Origin: Whalleya microplaca
Lineage: Eukaryota > Ascomycota > Sordariomycetes > Xylariales > Xylariaceae
NCBI GenBank assembly: GCA_022497155.1
Contig: MU385751.1
Location: forward strand, 248,001-312,000
Direction of reading: 5' to 3'
DNA: 64,000 nucleotides
In this document: positions 28,653 to 39,446 of the stretch, piece after piece
Numbering within the stretch: the first letter of the stretch is position 1
How the letters are laid out: each line of letters starts with the position of its first letter
Made by a program: the position numbers and the translations under genes
The notes under the pieces: generated by a model
Told to the model about the DNA's origin: nothing
The model's input: the letters and a program-made list of their open reading frames with translations, nothing else
The model's database searches: none

Positions 28653-30863
28653 CTACGTCAACCCAAGTCCGACAGGATCATTAGTCTTGGCGGCGCCTTG
28701 CTGCTGCTGTTGTTGTTGCAGAGGTATGTCCTTGCCGACCATATCCGTGAAATCCAGATGCACCTCCTCCAGCATCCTGGCGTGCGTCTTCGCCCGCTCT
28801 ATGCACTGCTTCCACACCACCCCGTCCTTCTCCGTGCTGCTGAGCTGTCGGGCCAGGATCACGTTGAACGCGTCCACCTCTTCCTTGGCCCACTTCACGC
28901 ACGCGCTCATCATCACCTGCGGGAAGCAGCTCTGGAAACAGCTGACCGTGTTCCGGATCGTGCTGAAATAGACGAACGACAGCTGCCAGATGTAGAGGTG
29001 GAGGTCGCCTTGGAAGATGCATTGCCTGTTTCTGGTCAGTATTCACACATACAAATACACACACCCCTATATTAGACCTGGACGCCACATACCTGGTGCG
29101 CTTCTGAACCAAGTTGGCGCGGGCTTCGAGGTAGGCCTCTCTCGCGCGATCCTCAAAACCTAGCCGGTTGAGCCACGAGACATTGCGCTTCGTCTTGGAA
29201 TTCTCGCCGTGGGTATCGACGAGCTCCCTCGTAATCAGTCCGGCTAGTTTAGAGCACCTCTCCTCGACCTTGAAATTGATAAAGTCCTGGGCGATGACAT
29301 TGTTCTTCAAACCACGAGCGAGGTTCTTCATCTTCTCCACGCGATCAACGGACAGGTCGAACCGCTGGAGGGCGATGTCGATATCGAGCTCGTCCATCTG
29401 CCCCTCGACCCACCGCAGGTTCTGCTGCTTCCCGTCCACTTCAATGAGCATGTCCTTGATGTCGGAGAGCGTTTCGAGGAGCTCCGTCTTCTGCAGGAGG
29501 CCCGGGTCTCGGGAGGCAAAATAATTGATGGTCTCTTTAGCCTTGTTATTCGCCTCCATCTCGGACTGCAGGTTCTTTCGTAGCTCCTCGACTGCCTTCC
29601 GGATGTTGAGCATCAGGGTCGACTTCTCGGGGTCTTCGGGTTTCTCCGTCCGATAGATGAAAGATTCCTGCCCAACCCCTCGGACCATGATGGCATCCGC
29701 GAGCTTGTTCCTGCCGCTGTACGACTCGCTCGTCGCCGCCATATCAACAACCTCAATATCCAGCAACGGCCAACAGCGGTCAGCGACCAACTTAGTCGCT
29801 GGACCGCGCGCGTCGTTCGGATTATCATTCTTTCGCTTCTTTCTAGATGCGATGAGAAGGTGATCATTGAGGAGGAAGATCTGCATGGAGCGCCTCGATT
29901 TGTATGTCGCATTATCGAGTTCAATCCAAGGCCCCGCATTCTGGACGACATGCCTGCCCATGGAAGTAGGTAAGAACTTCTGGGATCCTTCGACATTTTT
30001 GTAGAGCGCCTGCATCTGGGAGTTCCAGAGCGCTGTTCTGTCAGCTACGGAGCTACGCTTATCTCTCTTGCTCATGCCTGTGGAGAAGTCTCCGTTCATA
30101 GATGTATTTTGGCTAGTGGATGATGCAGATCGGAGGGCGGTGGTGTTAGCTTCTAGCTCCTTAAACAAATTTCGCAGAGAGCGCATCTCGTTCTTCAGTT
30201 TCTCAGCCTCCTTGCTGATCTTGATAAACTGCGTCCGATTCTGGTAGACATTCTGCTGTAGATCTGTAGACGCCCGGTTCTTGAGTTTCCGCAGCGATGT
30301 TTCGTAGTCCCGGATCTCGTCCTCGGTGGCTTCACTAAGGATATTCGCGACATATTGGTCAGGGACGAGCCTCGGATCTCGAAGCGCTCTTGCATCTACA
30401 GTCGGCGCTGCTCCTCCCGTGGGCCCCGTGGGCGCACCTCCATCGCGCGATGGTGGTGGCCCTGATCTCGAGGGTGGTGGCCGGTCATATTTGGAAATAT
30501 CGAATTTGGGGACTGAAGGGATTGGCGGGGCACTTGGATCGAAATCAGCAGGGAGGTTGTTGAAACGAGTAGAATAACGTCGCTTGACTAGGTCGCCGGT
30601 CTGAGAAGAGTTAGTATTCAAGTTTATCATTCCGACTTGAGCATTTGACATGCCTTTCCTCCCGTTGATGGCTGTGCTCGTTGACGAGGCGGCGGCGGTC
30701 CTCCCCCGGGGATTGCGGCTACAGGTTTGCCGCCCGTACTGCGAGGCACCGGCACGCCATTGTTGGGGATTGGTTCTGATATCTGCCTCGGAGCACTTAT
30801 AGTTGGACGTCCCTTCCTCTTAGGACCTTTGCGGAGTGATATCTTATTTCTGTCCTCAGACAT
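28653..30863 (-). CDS. EXO84: Exocyst complex component EXO84
   Basis: Subunit of the octameric exocyst that tethers secretory vesicles at growth sites on the plasma membrane. Exons 30654-30863, 29093-30600 and 28653-29025 give 696 residues. The first exon starts MSEDRNKISLRKGPKRKGRP and holds the family motif RPTISAPRQIS; exon 2 opens with TGDLVKRRYSTRFN. A coiled coil spans about residues 150-240, a PH-like domain about 265-370 (PWIELDNATYKSRRSMQIF), and the Exo84 C-terminal helical domain follows. The protein ends after a run of seven Gln. Intron 1 (30601-30653, 53 nt) begins GCATGT and ends CAG; no GT donor keeps the frame. An ATG at 30651 lies inside this intron. Intron 2 (29026-29092) is GTATGT..CAG. 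EXO84 is divergent from TOM20. Confidence 0.95.
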
Positions 30864-31827
30864 GTTGGGCTCTTACTTCGGAGTGGTAGGTTGAGTCTGT
30901 TTTATAGGGCAAGTAGAGGAGGAGTTGTGATAGGAGTTCATCGGAGTCAGTCGAAGTCGGAGTCAGAGAGGCAGCTGGGGGCAGTGTCGCGTGGGCAGCA
31001 GTCATAGTAATTCATGTATACAAAAGCGGCCTCTGCTGGCGTTGTGAAGAATTGTGACCTGGACCTGGACAACAATTGTGAAGTTACGAGGGCTTGACTG
31101 GCAGAACTGGCTGACTGATTGCCTGTAGACGAAACACGGCGTTGCAGGTTGCAGGGCACGGACGTTTGCGATTAAGGGCTACTACCTTACCTAAGTATGT
31201 ACCTACGTAATACATACACCTACTTTGTGCATACCTTACCTAAGGTACGGAGTACATACAACCGTCGAGATGTACCCCGACAAGCCCCGACCCGATGACG
31301 GCCTCGATGGCCATTTCGCCCGGCATGTAGTCGGTACGTAGTCGGCCGGATTTATTTGGCAGCGGGATACACTAAACTCCTAGATCCGTTAGGTACCTAG
31401 GTTCATATGTACAAATACCTAATACCACGCAATGTGAACAAGGGGTTGCGGCTAGCGTTATCCTTGCACCATTATCCTTGCACCACCTACTACGCAGTAA
31501 CCTACCGGGCAGGCAGGCTGGGCACTCAATCAATCAAGCTCTGATTGAAAAAAATTACCTGCCTGCGCCGAGCTGCTCTTACTAAAATCTTGAAGAGGCT
31601 CTTTTGGGGAAGCCAGCAGCAGCATTGAAGCTTTATCCGCAGCAATATCCGCAGCAACATACAATACACACAGCAACATAACCACAACTAATAAAAAAAC
31701 CGGCATATTGTCACATTGGACCTTCGACCCTCCCACGAACTATTTGCGGTTTATATCTCGGTTGGATTGTGAAGCACAATATAATACTCGACACCACCAA
31801 CTACGCTTCCCTTCAACACCTCTCAAA
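30864..31827. promoter_or_regulatory. Bidirectional promoter region EXO84/TOM20
   Basis: A 964-bp spacer lies between two divergent start codons. It holds several TACCTAAGTA / ACCTACGTA-type motifs (31180-31260, 31390-31425), typical of Sordariomycete intergenic DNA. No coding sequence was recognised. Confidence 0.5.
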
Positions 31828-32851
31828 ATGGTCCAGACCAATACTCTAGTGACGATATCAGCAGCAACCGTAGGCACGGGACTCCTAGGTACGTCACCCT
31901 ACCATGCGCTACCCTGCAGCGGCGGGCGCCAGCAACACCAGCTCGAGCACAACACTGGCTATAATATACCATTACCACTCTGAGCGCCTGTCCCCCCTCA
32001 CCTCATCCCCTCCTCCTATCTCCCAACTTTCCGGGGTTCCAATTCGCAACCTAAGCTAACCGGCGGCGCCCCGTCCTTCCGCCCCGTCCAGCATACGCAG
32101 TGTACTTCGACTACCAGCGGCGCCGCGACCCCAACTTCCGACGGAACCTGCGGCGGGAGGAGCGGCGACAGGTGCGCGCCGAGAAGGAGCAGTCCGTCGC
32201 CGAGACGAAGCAGAAGCGCAAGGACATCCAGCGCGCCGTCGACGACGCCAACGACGAGGGCTACCCCGACGGCGTCAACGAGCGCGAGCAGTTCTTCATG
32301 GACCACGTGCAGCAGGGCGAGATACTGGCCGCGGACCGTAAGTTTTTTTACTACTCTGTCTATATATACATATATATGTGCATATATATATATACATGTA
32401 TATATACGCATATACGTCACCATGGGGGAGGGGGAGGGGGAGGTTGGACTTTTTTATTATTATGTTGCCATTGGGGTGGTAGAAGATATATGCCATGATG
32501 GCATTGGGCGGACATTGCGCGGACAGGAGAAATCTGAGGGCTAACTCGCATGGCGCATCCGCAGCAACGAAAACGATGGAGGCCGCTCTCGCCTTCTATA
32601 AGGGTCTAAAGGTATACCCGAGTCCGGGAGACCTGATCTCCATCTACGACAAGGCAGTGGACAAGGTAAGAATCCTATGCAATAAGCGCAAGCCCCTGGG
32701 GGTCATAGCCATCATCATACTGACTGGCCACCCCTAGCGTGTACTCGATGTGTTGGCGGAGATGATCGCATACGACAAGAACATGGATATTGGGGGCCCA
32801 TTGCCGGCCGGAGTCAACCTGTCCGACTTACCTCATGCTGGACTAGACTAA
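31828..32851 (+). CDS. TOM20: Mitochondrial import receptor TOM20
   Basis: Outer-membrane receptor of the TOM complex that recognises presequences of mitochondrial precursor proteins. Exons 31828-31888, 32092-32337, 32565-32665 and 32738-32851 give 173 residues. An N-terminal transmembrane anchor (about residues 7-27, ending [14 protein letters not shown]) is followed by a basic segment ([12 protein letters not shown]), a charged helix, and the TPR-like receptor domain with the family sequence [20 protein letters not shown]. All introns are GT..AG. Intron 2 contains an AT/GT dinucleotide repeat (about 32360-32420). The first exon covers only the anchor. The protein converges with TYW1. Confidence 0.96.
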
Positions 32852-33424
32852 GGTTAGACAGAGAGAAGAAAGAAAGTCTTCTTTTTATGATGATATAAAA
32901 AAAAATTCCCATTGACACACACACTTACACATGGCACATAAACATGTATAACACACATACACACACCCACATATCCACACGCCTCCACTCTACTCTCTCT
33001 GTCTCTGTCTGTCTGCATATCGACTTACACACAGAAAAAACCGGGCTTGAGTTATTAGTTATAGCTCCCTCCTCCCGGAACCCCGAAATGTTTGTAACGC
33101 TTTTGTCTGTTTGGCCTATATGTAGGTTTTGGGGTTTTTCAGAAACCACGGCAAACAAGGAGTCGTCTTTTTTTGCCCTGTACTTTGTATGATATAATAT
33201 TCGGCTTACTCCCCGTTGTGGCCGTCTACCTTTTTTTCGGCTGTATCCGATAGAAATAGGGGAAGGGGGGGGAGGTGGGTTCACTGTACATTTCACGAAG
33301 GGATGTCCGGTGGGCCGGTATAGACAAATGACGTACGACATTACTTTTTACGCATCTTTTTTTTTCTGCCGGCTTATTATTCTACTTGATTGATCTATGC
33401 ATGTATGTGTGAAGAAGGCTTGGG
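32852..33424. other. Convergent 3' region TOM20/TYW1
   Basis: 573 bp between two stop codons, with CA-rich (32915-32970) and T-rich runs. No gene recognised. Confidence 0.6.
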
Positions 33425-35838
33425 CTACGAAGCCTCGATTTTCCTGCCCTTCCTATCGACCCTCTCATCCCGGGGGTCGAAGCCCCCGTTGCCCCAGGTA
33501 GCCCACTCGGGCGTCTCGGGCCCCATGTAGTCCTCGGGCGTCCAGTCGCCGTCGGGCCCGCGCTCCTCGAGCAGCTCGAAGAAGCGCTGGTAGTCGATCT
33601 TGGTGTGCCACTTCCCATCGACGCGGAAGCGCTCGCTGGCGATGAGCACGCAGCAGCTGTGCGCGTGCTCGGCCGCGATGCCGTACGCGAGCCCGCGCTC
33701 CCGCAGCTTACGGTCGAGGGCCTCGACGAACGCGGTGATCTCGGCGTAGAAGGGCACGTTGGCCATGGTGAGCCCCGCGCCGGCGCTGCTCGAGGTGCCG
33801 CAGTACGTGACGCCCTTGATCTCGACGAAGCAGGGGAGACCGTGCTCGACGAGGTCGGCGTAGCCCTCGACCTCGTCGTCGACGTTGAAGCCCTTGACGA
33901 GCGTGAGGCGGAAGACGGTGCGCTGCTTGGTGCGCTTCGCGCGCAGGATGTCGAGGCAGCGCTGGAAGCGCTCCCAGAAGTCGCGGTGCAGCGGGCGGTC
34001 GATGCGCCGCAGCGACTCCCGGTTGCTCGCGTCGATCGACACGTACAGCTGCGTGACGGCCCGCAGCGCCGCCAGCTGCTCCGGGTGCTGCGCGTTGCAC
34101 ACCAGGAACGACGAGATCCGCTCGCCGTGCAGCAGCGCCAGGAACTCGTTGATGTGCGGGTAGAAGATCGGCTCCCCCACCAGGCTCAGCGCGCAGTGCC
34201 GGATCCGCATCGCCTCCGCGAACCGCTCCGCCCGCACCCCCGGCACCCCGCGCATCATCTTGATCTTCTGGTAGTGCCCGGCCTTCACGCCGGCGAAGAT
34301 CGCCTCCGGTGGGTCCACCACCCACCGCCACGTCGTGCCCACCGGGTTCGTCCCGTGCCTCCAGCAGAAGACGCATTTATTGGAGCACGAGAGGGACGGA
34401 GTCGTCTCCATGCACTGATGCGATGCGATGCCGTAGAAAGAGAATTTGTAGCAGGATCCGCGCCCGCGCAGGGCTGACTTTGTCCACCTGCAGATCTTGA
34501 CCCCTGAATGCGAACCGACAATTGAGTACCCCTGCTTGGTTAGTGATGTATATGTTGGCGAGTTCTTGGGTACCATCTCTTTTATTGTCTGTGGTGGCCG
34601 CTTGGAGTTTGGTTTGCTATATGTGGTGAAGTCGACGGCGATTGGCGTCCGGCTACTCGCATCTTTAGGAGAGTCGGTTCGAGACGCCTTCATAATCCTA
34701 CCCAAGTCTTCGACATCGTCAACGTTTCCAGACTTGGCCTTTTTCGGCTTCTTCGCTTTAGGTGGCTCGTCGATGATAACTTCCCCATCATCGCCATCGT
34801 CATCCTCCCCAGATGCATCCTCGTTATCGCTCTCATCAGCATCTCCACTGCCGGGGACTCCTTCTCCTAGGCTTCCGGTACGAGCGACAGAGTTCAAAAC
34901 ATCCTTAACGCCATCGGTCCATTCGTCCAGCCTTTCTTTAAGATCCCGTTTGGTGTCCCCCATACCCAATGGGTAGGCTCTTTTCCGACCGGTAAGCTTG
35001 GCCATCCAATTATCAACCTCCTTCGCCTGGATGCAAAACCCCTCTTCTTCCGTCGGCCATCCCTCTCGATCACCAAAGCCGAACACCGAGTATCCCAAAA
35101 TACCTGACAGCGGCGCGGTATCGATTCTGAAGTCGTGGTGCGTCTCTTGCATATGTTCGAGAAAGTTATCGTTGATTGTGTCAATGTTGTAGCTAGGAAG
35201 TAATACAAGGTAGAAGTATTCGACTGGTTCGCTTGAATCGGTTGACTTTGGTGCGCTAATAAAGTACTCATCGTAGTCGACCTGCGCAAGATCCAGGACT
35301 AGAGGTTTTCGGAAGGTCCCTGGGCTCGAACCGGTTTGCTCTCCTAAAGAAGCTCCTAAGGTCTGGGCAAATGTACTGACAGTTCTTTCTGTACTTCCGG
35401 TAAGAGACGAGTAGAACACGAGTACCTGTATCTGTCTTTCGCGACTAGACTGAGGTGCTGCGCGCGGCCCATCTGTCTTTCGTAGTTCGCCCTTGATGCG
35501 CCGCGGTCCAGTGGACGCATCTTTCGTCTTTTCTCTTGGCAGAACGATCTCTTCCTCCAAAACAGGAACACTCTTGGGCGTCGTAGGCTTCGTATCCGGG
35601 TCGCTCAATTTCAAGGCGCCATTCCATATCTTCTGTCTCTCACCTAGCTGCAGAAACAGCCACACGACCACGAGAACCGAGGTTGTCGCAAAGAGGATGA
35701 GAGACCTATGCTCGTGCCAGAGCTCGAGGGCGACTGATATTCTATGTAAGAAGGCGCAATGACAACAGGATAAGCAATCAACTTACTCTCGAAAGGCTCC
35801 TTGGCGCTAGGCGCGTCTGTCCACGTTTCGTTGTCCAT
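33425..35838 (-). CDS. TYW1: tRNA wybutosine-synthesising enzyme TYW1 (flavodoxin plus radical SAM)
   Basis: Builds the tricyclic core of wybutosine at G37 of tRNA-Phe by condensing N1-methylguanosine with pyruvate carbons, using a radical SAM iron-sulfur cluster reduced through its flavodoxin domain. Exons 35787-35838 and 33425-35733 give 786 residues. The joining intron (53 nt) is GTAAGT..ATATCAG; the alternative acceptor TACATAG would put a stop in frame. A hydrophobic segment (about residues 27-45) suggests an ER or other membrane anchor. The FMN loop SSLTGST is at residues 126-132. An acidic linker precedes the radical SAM CX3CX2C cluster motif (SCSNKCVFCW) near residue 466. The C-terminal wybutosine domain is present. 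The second exon is extremely GC-rich over the radical SAM part. Confidence 0.95.
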
Positions 35839-36424
35839 ATTTGGTTGGTCCTGGAGCACAATTTTCCTTCGCGGCGTCGAGGGCGGCGAGGTAAGCTGAA
35901 AAAGTTGGAGGGGCAAGAAATCGCAATTATAGAGGGGCAATTACTAACCCAGGCGCTGCACGGCCCCATAATACCCCAAGATTACGTATCGCCGCTAGGG
36001 GAAGCCTCGACCTCCCTGTCCCCCTATTAACAAAAGCCTCCCTTTTTTGGTGATGCAATGACAATTGTGAAGCTACCTAGGTACCAAGTCACGAAGATGT
36101 AGTCACTAGTCAGACCGATGAAGCGGCAGCATGGGACCTAGAGCTGTCATAATACAGTTACAAACTCACTAGCAATTCTAATATGTACTACCGTACGGTA
36201 TCAACAAACAGCAACAAGTTACAAGAGTTACGCCAATAATAACACCCGGCATTCCTATATGATAATGTCATGTGGTATCTTCCCTTCTTGAAAGCAGCAT
36301 CGTCCTGTCTGGTATTGTGACCCTTATAATTCCATCTTCATTTGCAACGTCGTCTTATCTACCCCTGACAAAAGAAACCCAATTGATCCTTCCGTCTCTC
36401 TCGTTCTCCTCTGACCCGTTTCTA
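35839..36424. other. TYW1 upstream region
   Basis: Spacer between the TYW1 start and the stop of the next minus-strand gene. No feature recognised. Confidence 0.5.
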
Positions 36425-37755
36425 CTAAGCATCGGGATCACTTGACTCTGCGTTCTCGAAGGCGGTCAAGTGAGGTATCTTGTCAGCTGCCGCTACTAAG
36501 AGATCCCGCGCCCAGCAAATGGTGACCATGATGGCTAAGGCATTCCATTGGTGCTGATTCTTCTCCGCCATGTTCAGCTGGCAAGGGATGTGGCAGATAG
36601 CCTCAGGGTCATTGGCATCCATCGTGACGATAAACAGTATGTGCTTGAAGATGACGAACCCGAATATGACGGGGGCTTTTGACCTCTGCTCCTCAGGGAC
36701 CTCATCCAGCGTCCTTCGCCACTGTGCACCAAGGCGACACATTTGTGTCTGAATGAGTCTTTCAGAGTCTGGCTGCTCCGCTGCCTCGCCGTCTTTCAAC
36801 TCAATGATCTTGACGTTAGGCGGAAGCTGCTGGCCGTACTTGATAGTATCTCCATCGAGGCTAGCCCATTGCAAGGCGTCCTCGAGGGTTCGTCTAATCT
36901 GCTTGATGATGTCGCCCACCACAATCCTGTTGGCCAACTGCTTTTCAGCTTCACCCTCCCCATGGCGCTGGATATGAAACTGTTCCCTGCGAAGATCGCG
37001 GATACGGCCATGGATATCGATGAATTTGCGAAGCGCAAGTGCACCTAAGGCTTGTGAGTGGCAAAACCAATGGAAAAAATTGTTGATAGATCTAACGTAC
37101 CTCGGTATTCAAGTCTATCCGTGCGTGCGTATATTCTCGGCCGGATGCTTGCGTTTTGAGTCTTAATGTAGAATAAACCATCTGGCAGCGGAATTCCCTT
37201 GAAATGCATCTTCCAGGTTGATGGCATAAGGGTATATTCGTTCCGAGCATTCAAAACCTGGTTGAGGAAAACCTGCTCGATGCGCCATCCCTCCTCTGGG
37301 CCATACTCCGAGTCTGTCTCGTCGCTGTCACTGCTTTCTTCGCCGTCCAGTCTTCCGTAGGTCCCATCGGGAGCCGCGGCCTGTTCTCTCTCTTCCTGGT
37401 CCCGTACGGCTCTATTGAAACGGTTCAACAGGTCAACGACGTCAACGTCGTTTGGTCGAGCTACTGGTTCTGAGGTTGGGAAGCTTCCGGCTCCACCTCT
37501 CAACTCCGGCGTGTCTTGCGCAGTCATCGCACTTATCGCACTCATCGCGTGAGGCTCGCCATCGCTCTCCTCTTCTTTGACACTAACTAAGTCCTGGTAT
37601 CTCTCCCTCTTTGCAGGTGAGGGGCCCCTGGCTGAAGAACAGTGCTTGGTGACACGACCGCGAATAACCTTACTGGCAGCGGATGTTGGTTCGACATGAC
37701 CAGAGGGTGCGGATTTGCGAGCCCCGCGTGAGAACCAACTGGAGAAGCCAACCAT
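36425..37755 (-). CDS. Unrecognised fungal protein, 426 residues
   Basis: Two exons (37101-37755 and 36425-37050) with a 50-nt intron (GTACGT..CAAG) join in phase. Residues 1-165 look disordered: a basic start (FSSWFSRGARK), Ser/Pro- and Glu-rich stretches and an acidic run (EESSDSDETDSEYGPEEGW). The remainder is a folded-looking domain that begins at WRIEQVFLNQVLNARNEYTL and includes HFKGIPLPDGLFY, then a mixed helix/strand region rich in hydrophobic residues (APVIFGFVIFKHILFIVTMD). No catalytic motif or signal peptide was seen. The exon join, base composition and the long open frames support a real gene. A guess from composition would be a nuclear regulatory or silencing-related protein, but I do not recognise the family. 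Confidence 0.75.
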
Positions 37756-39446
37756 CTTATCGGGTCACCCGTGATGTTGGAAATGTTTTGATTTTGTCTT
37801 ATATAAATCCGGGGAGGTTGTATTAAGAGTTGGTAGAAGTCAGGATAAGAATTGTTAGTAATTCGAATGGTATTCAGTGAGATGAGCAGAATAGAAAGGC
37901 TGCCTAATCCGTGATGATAGAGTGAGTAATTGGAGATCGAGGGCAGGCCACTATATTTTCCTGCTACTCTTTTTGACGAAACCAGGTAGGACGAAAGAGC
38001 TGATGGACCTGTCGGTCCTGCTCCTATTCATTGTCTTCAATGTAATCCCGGCGCCGGTTTGGTCGAGTCTTTCAAAGGACTGACAATAGCTTGAGCGGGC
38101 GATGAGAGAACAATGATTCACAGCTGATGAACTGCAGATGGCAAAGGAAGCAGAGCCGAGAAACCGGTTTCGGTTAAACTTGATACATGTATTTTCTAAA
38201 TTTACGCTCTTTCCTTTAGAGCCTACAAAGCCTGTCCGGGGTAGTTTATAGTTTTGTGTGTTAATGTTCTGTTACACTGAACGAGATCAATTGAATGGAT
38301 GGGGGCCTTGCCACGTGTATGCAGAGCAGTCTTCACCTCATGAACTGTACCTGCCATCCATGGATGTCCGCACGGCAGAGCATGTGGTAAGGTGGTGATG
38401 ACTGTGGTGAAGTTCCGGCGAGGTCTGTGCAAGCCCTGCCAGGCATAACTGCCAGATTATGAAATTTATGTATGTATACCGATGTGTAAACTATTCTGTC
38501 AAGTGTCAAGTGTCAAGAATTTTATACTTCTAGATGAAAAGGTACTTGATAATTTAAGCTTTGGCATGTAATGGTCCGTGCACCAAGTACACCTGTTGGT
38601 AAAATTTTATATATGAATCATGCGTTACTCCATACCTATATGTACTGGCAAAGCCTCGGACTGGCAGACTGGTTAACTGGGTTGACTGGATTGTGTTGCA
38701 ATGATTTACATGAATTTATTATCTATATTCAATAAAAAGAAGAAGTATCGAGGCTTGGGGAACTGAATCGCGATCTCTTGAAAGTTAGCTGTTACACAAA
38801 TAGGTTAAAGTTGCTGCTTGCGTACCTAATATCCTCCAGATATGCGCATATAACTGGAATCAGGAGCGTTTCTGGCAAGTCTGGCTTGTCTGGCTTAGAC
38901 AGAAAGGCGGTTGGAACCGGCAGAAGTCGCAAGGAAAGGGCAGGTGGGTCGGCAGACAGCTGCAAATGGGTACATGTACCTCCTAGGTAGGTGTTGCTAT
39001 GAGAACCTTATGCGTACACAATACCGACGGGGTTATGTACGGATTAGCTGAGTAGACAGTACCTGACTTTGTACTGTATGTAAAAAGATCGCGACGCGCC
39101 GCCCAATCTGTTCGTGTGTACCACTTATGTCAAGCCTGATGACATATGAAGTAACGATTCTCGGCGCATTTTCTTCTTTGACCAATTTCACTCCTCAAAC
39201 AACTCCAGAATACAGATTCGTATTTTCATTTTACCACCGTTCACCATTCACCACCCAACGTACTCTCTTGTGACAACAGAATAACCCGGTTTTCGACTCT
39301 CACTTTTCTATTCTGTCCTTGCAGATACGTTACATACTTCGCGACGTCATCGATCTTGACCCGAGCATCTCGCCGCCTCCCTCTTCTGCATTGCGCTTCG
39401 TCCAAGCGATGCGCATTACTTTTGCGAGGTTCTCCTTCCACTGATC
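37756..39446. promoter_or_regulatory. Divergent intergenic region, unrecognised gene / SAP gene
   Basis: 1.7 kb between divergent start codons. It includes a 10-bp unit repeated as GTCAAGTGTCAAGTGTCAAG at about 38498-38517. No coding gene was recognised. The part from about 39180 to 39446 is C/T-rich and probably the 5' leader of the SAP gene. Confidence 0.45.

Noticed and set aside
33605..34477. 290-codon plus-strand frame across TYW1
   Set aside because: Antisense shadow of the GC-rich radical SAM exon; its composition mirrors codon bias of the real gene.
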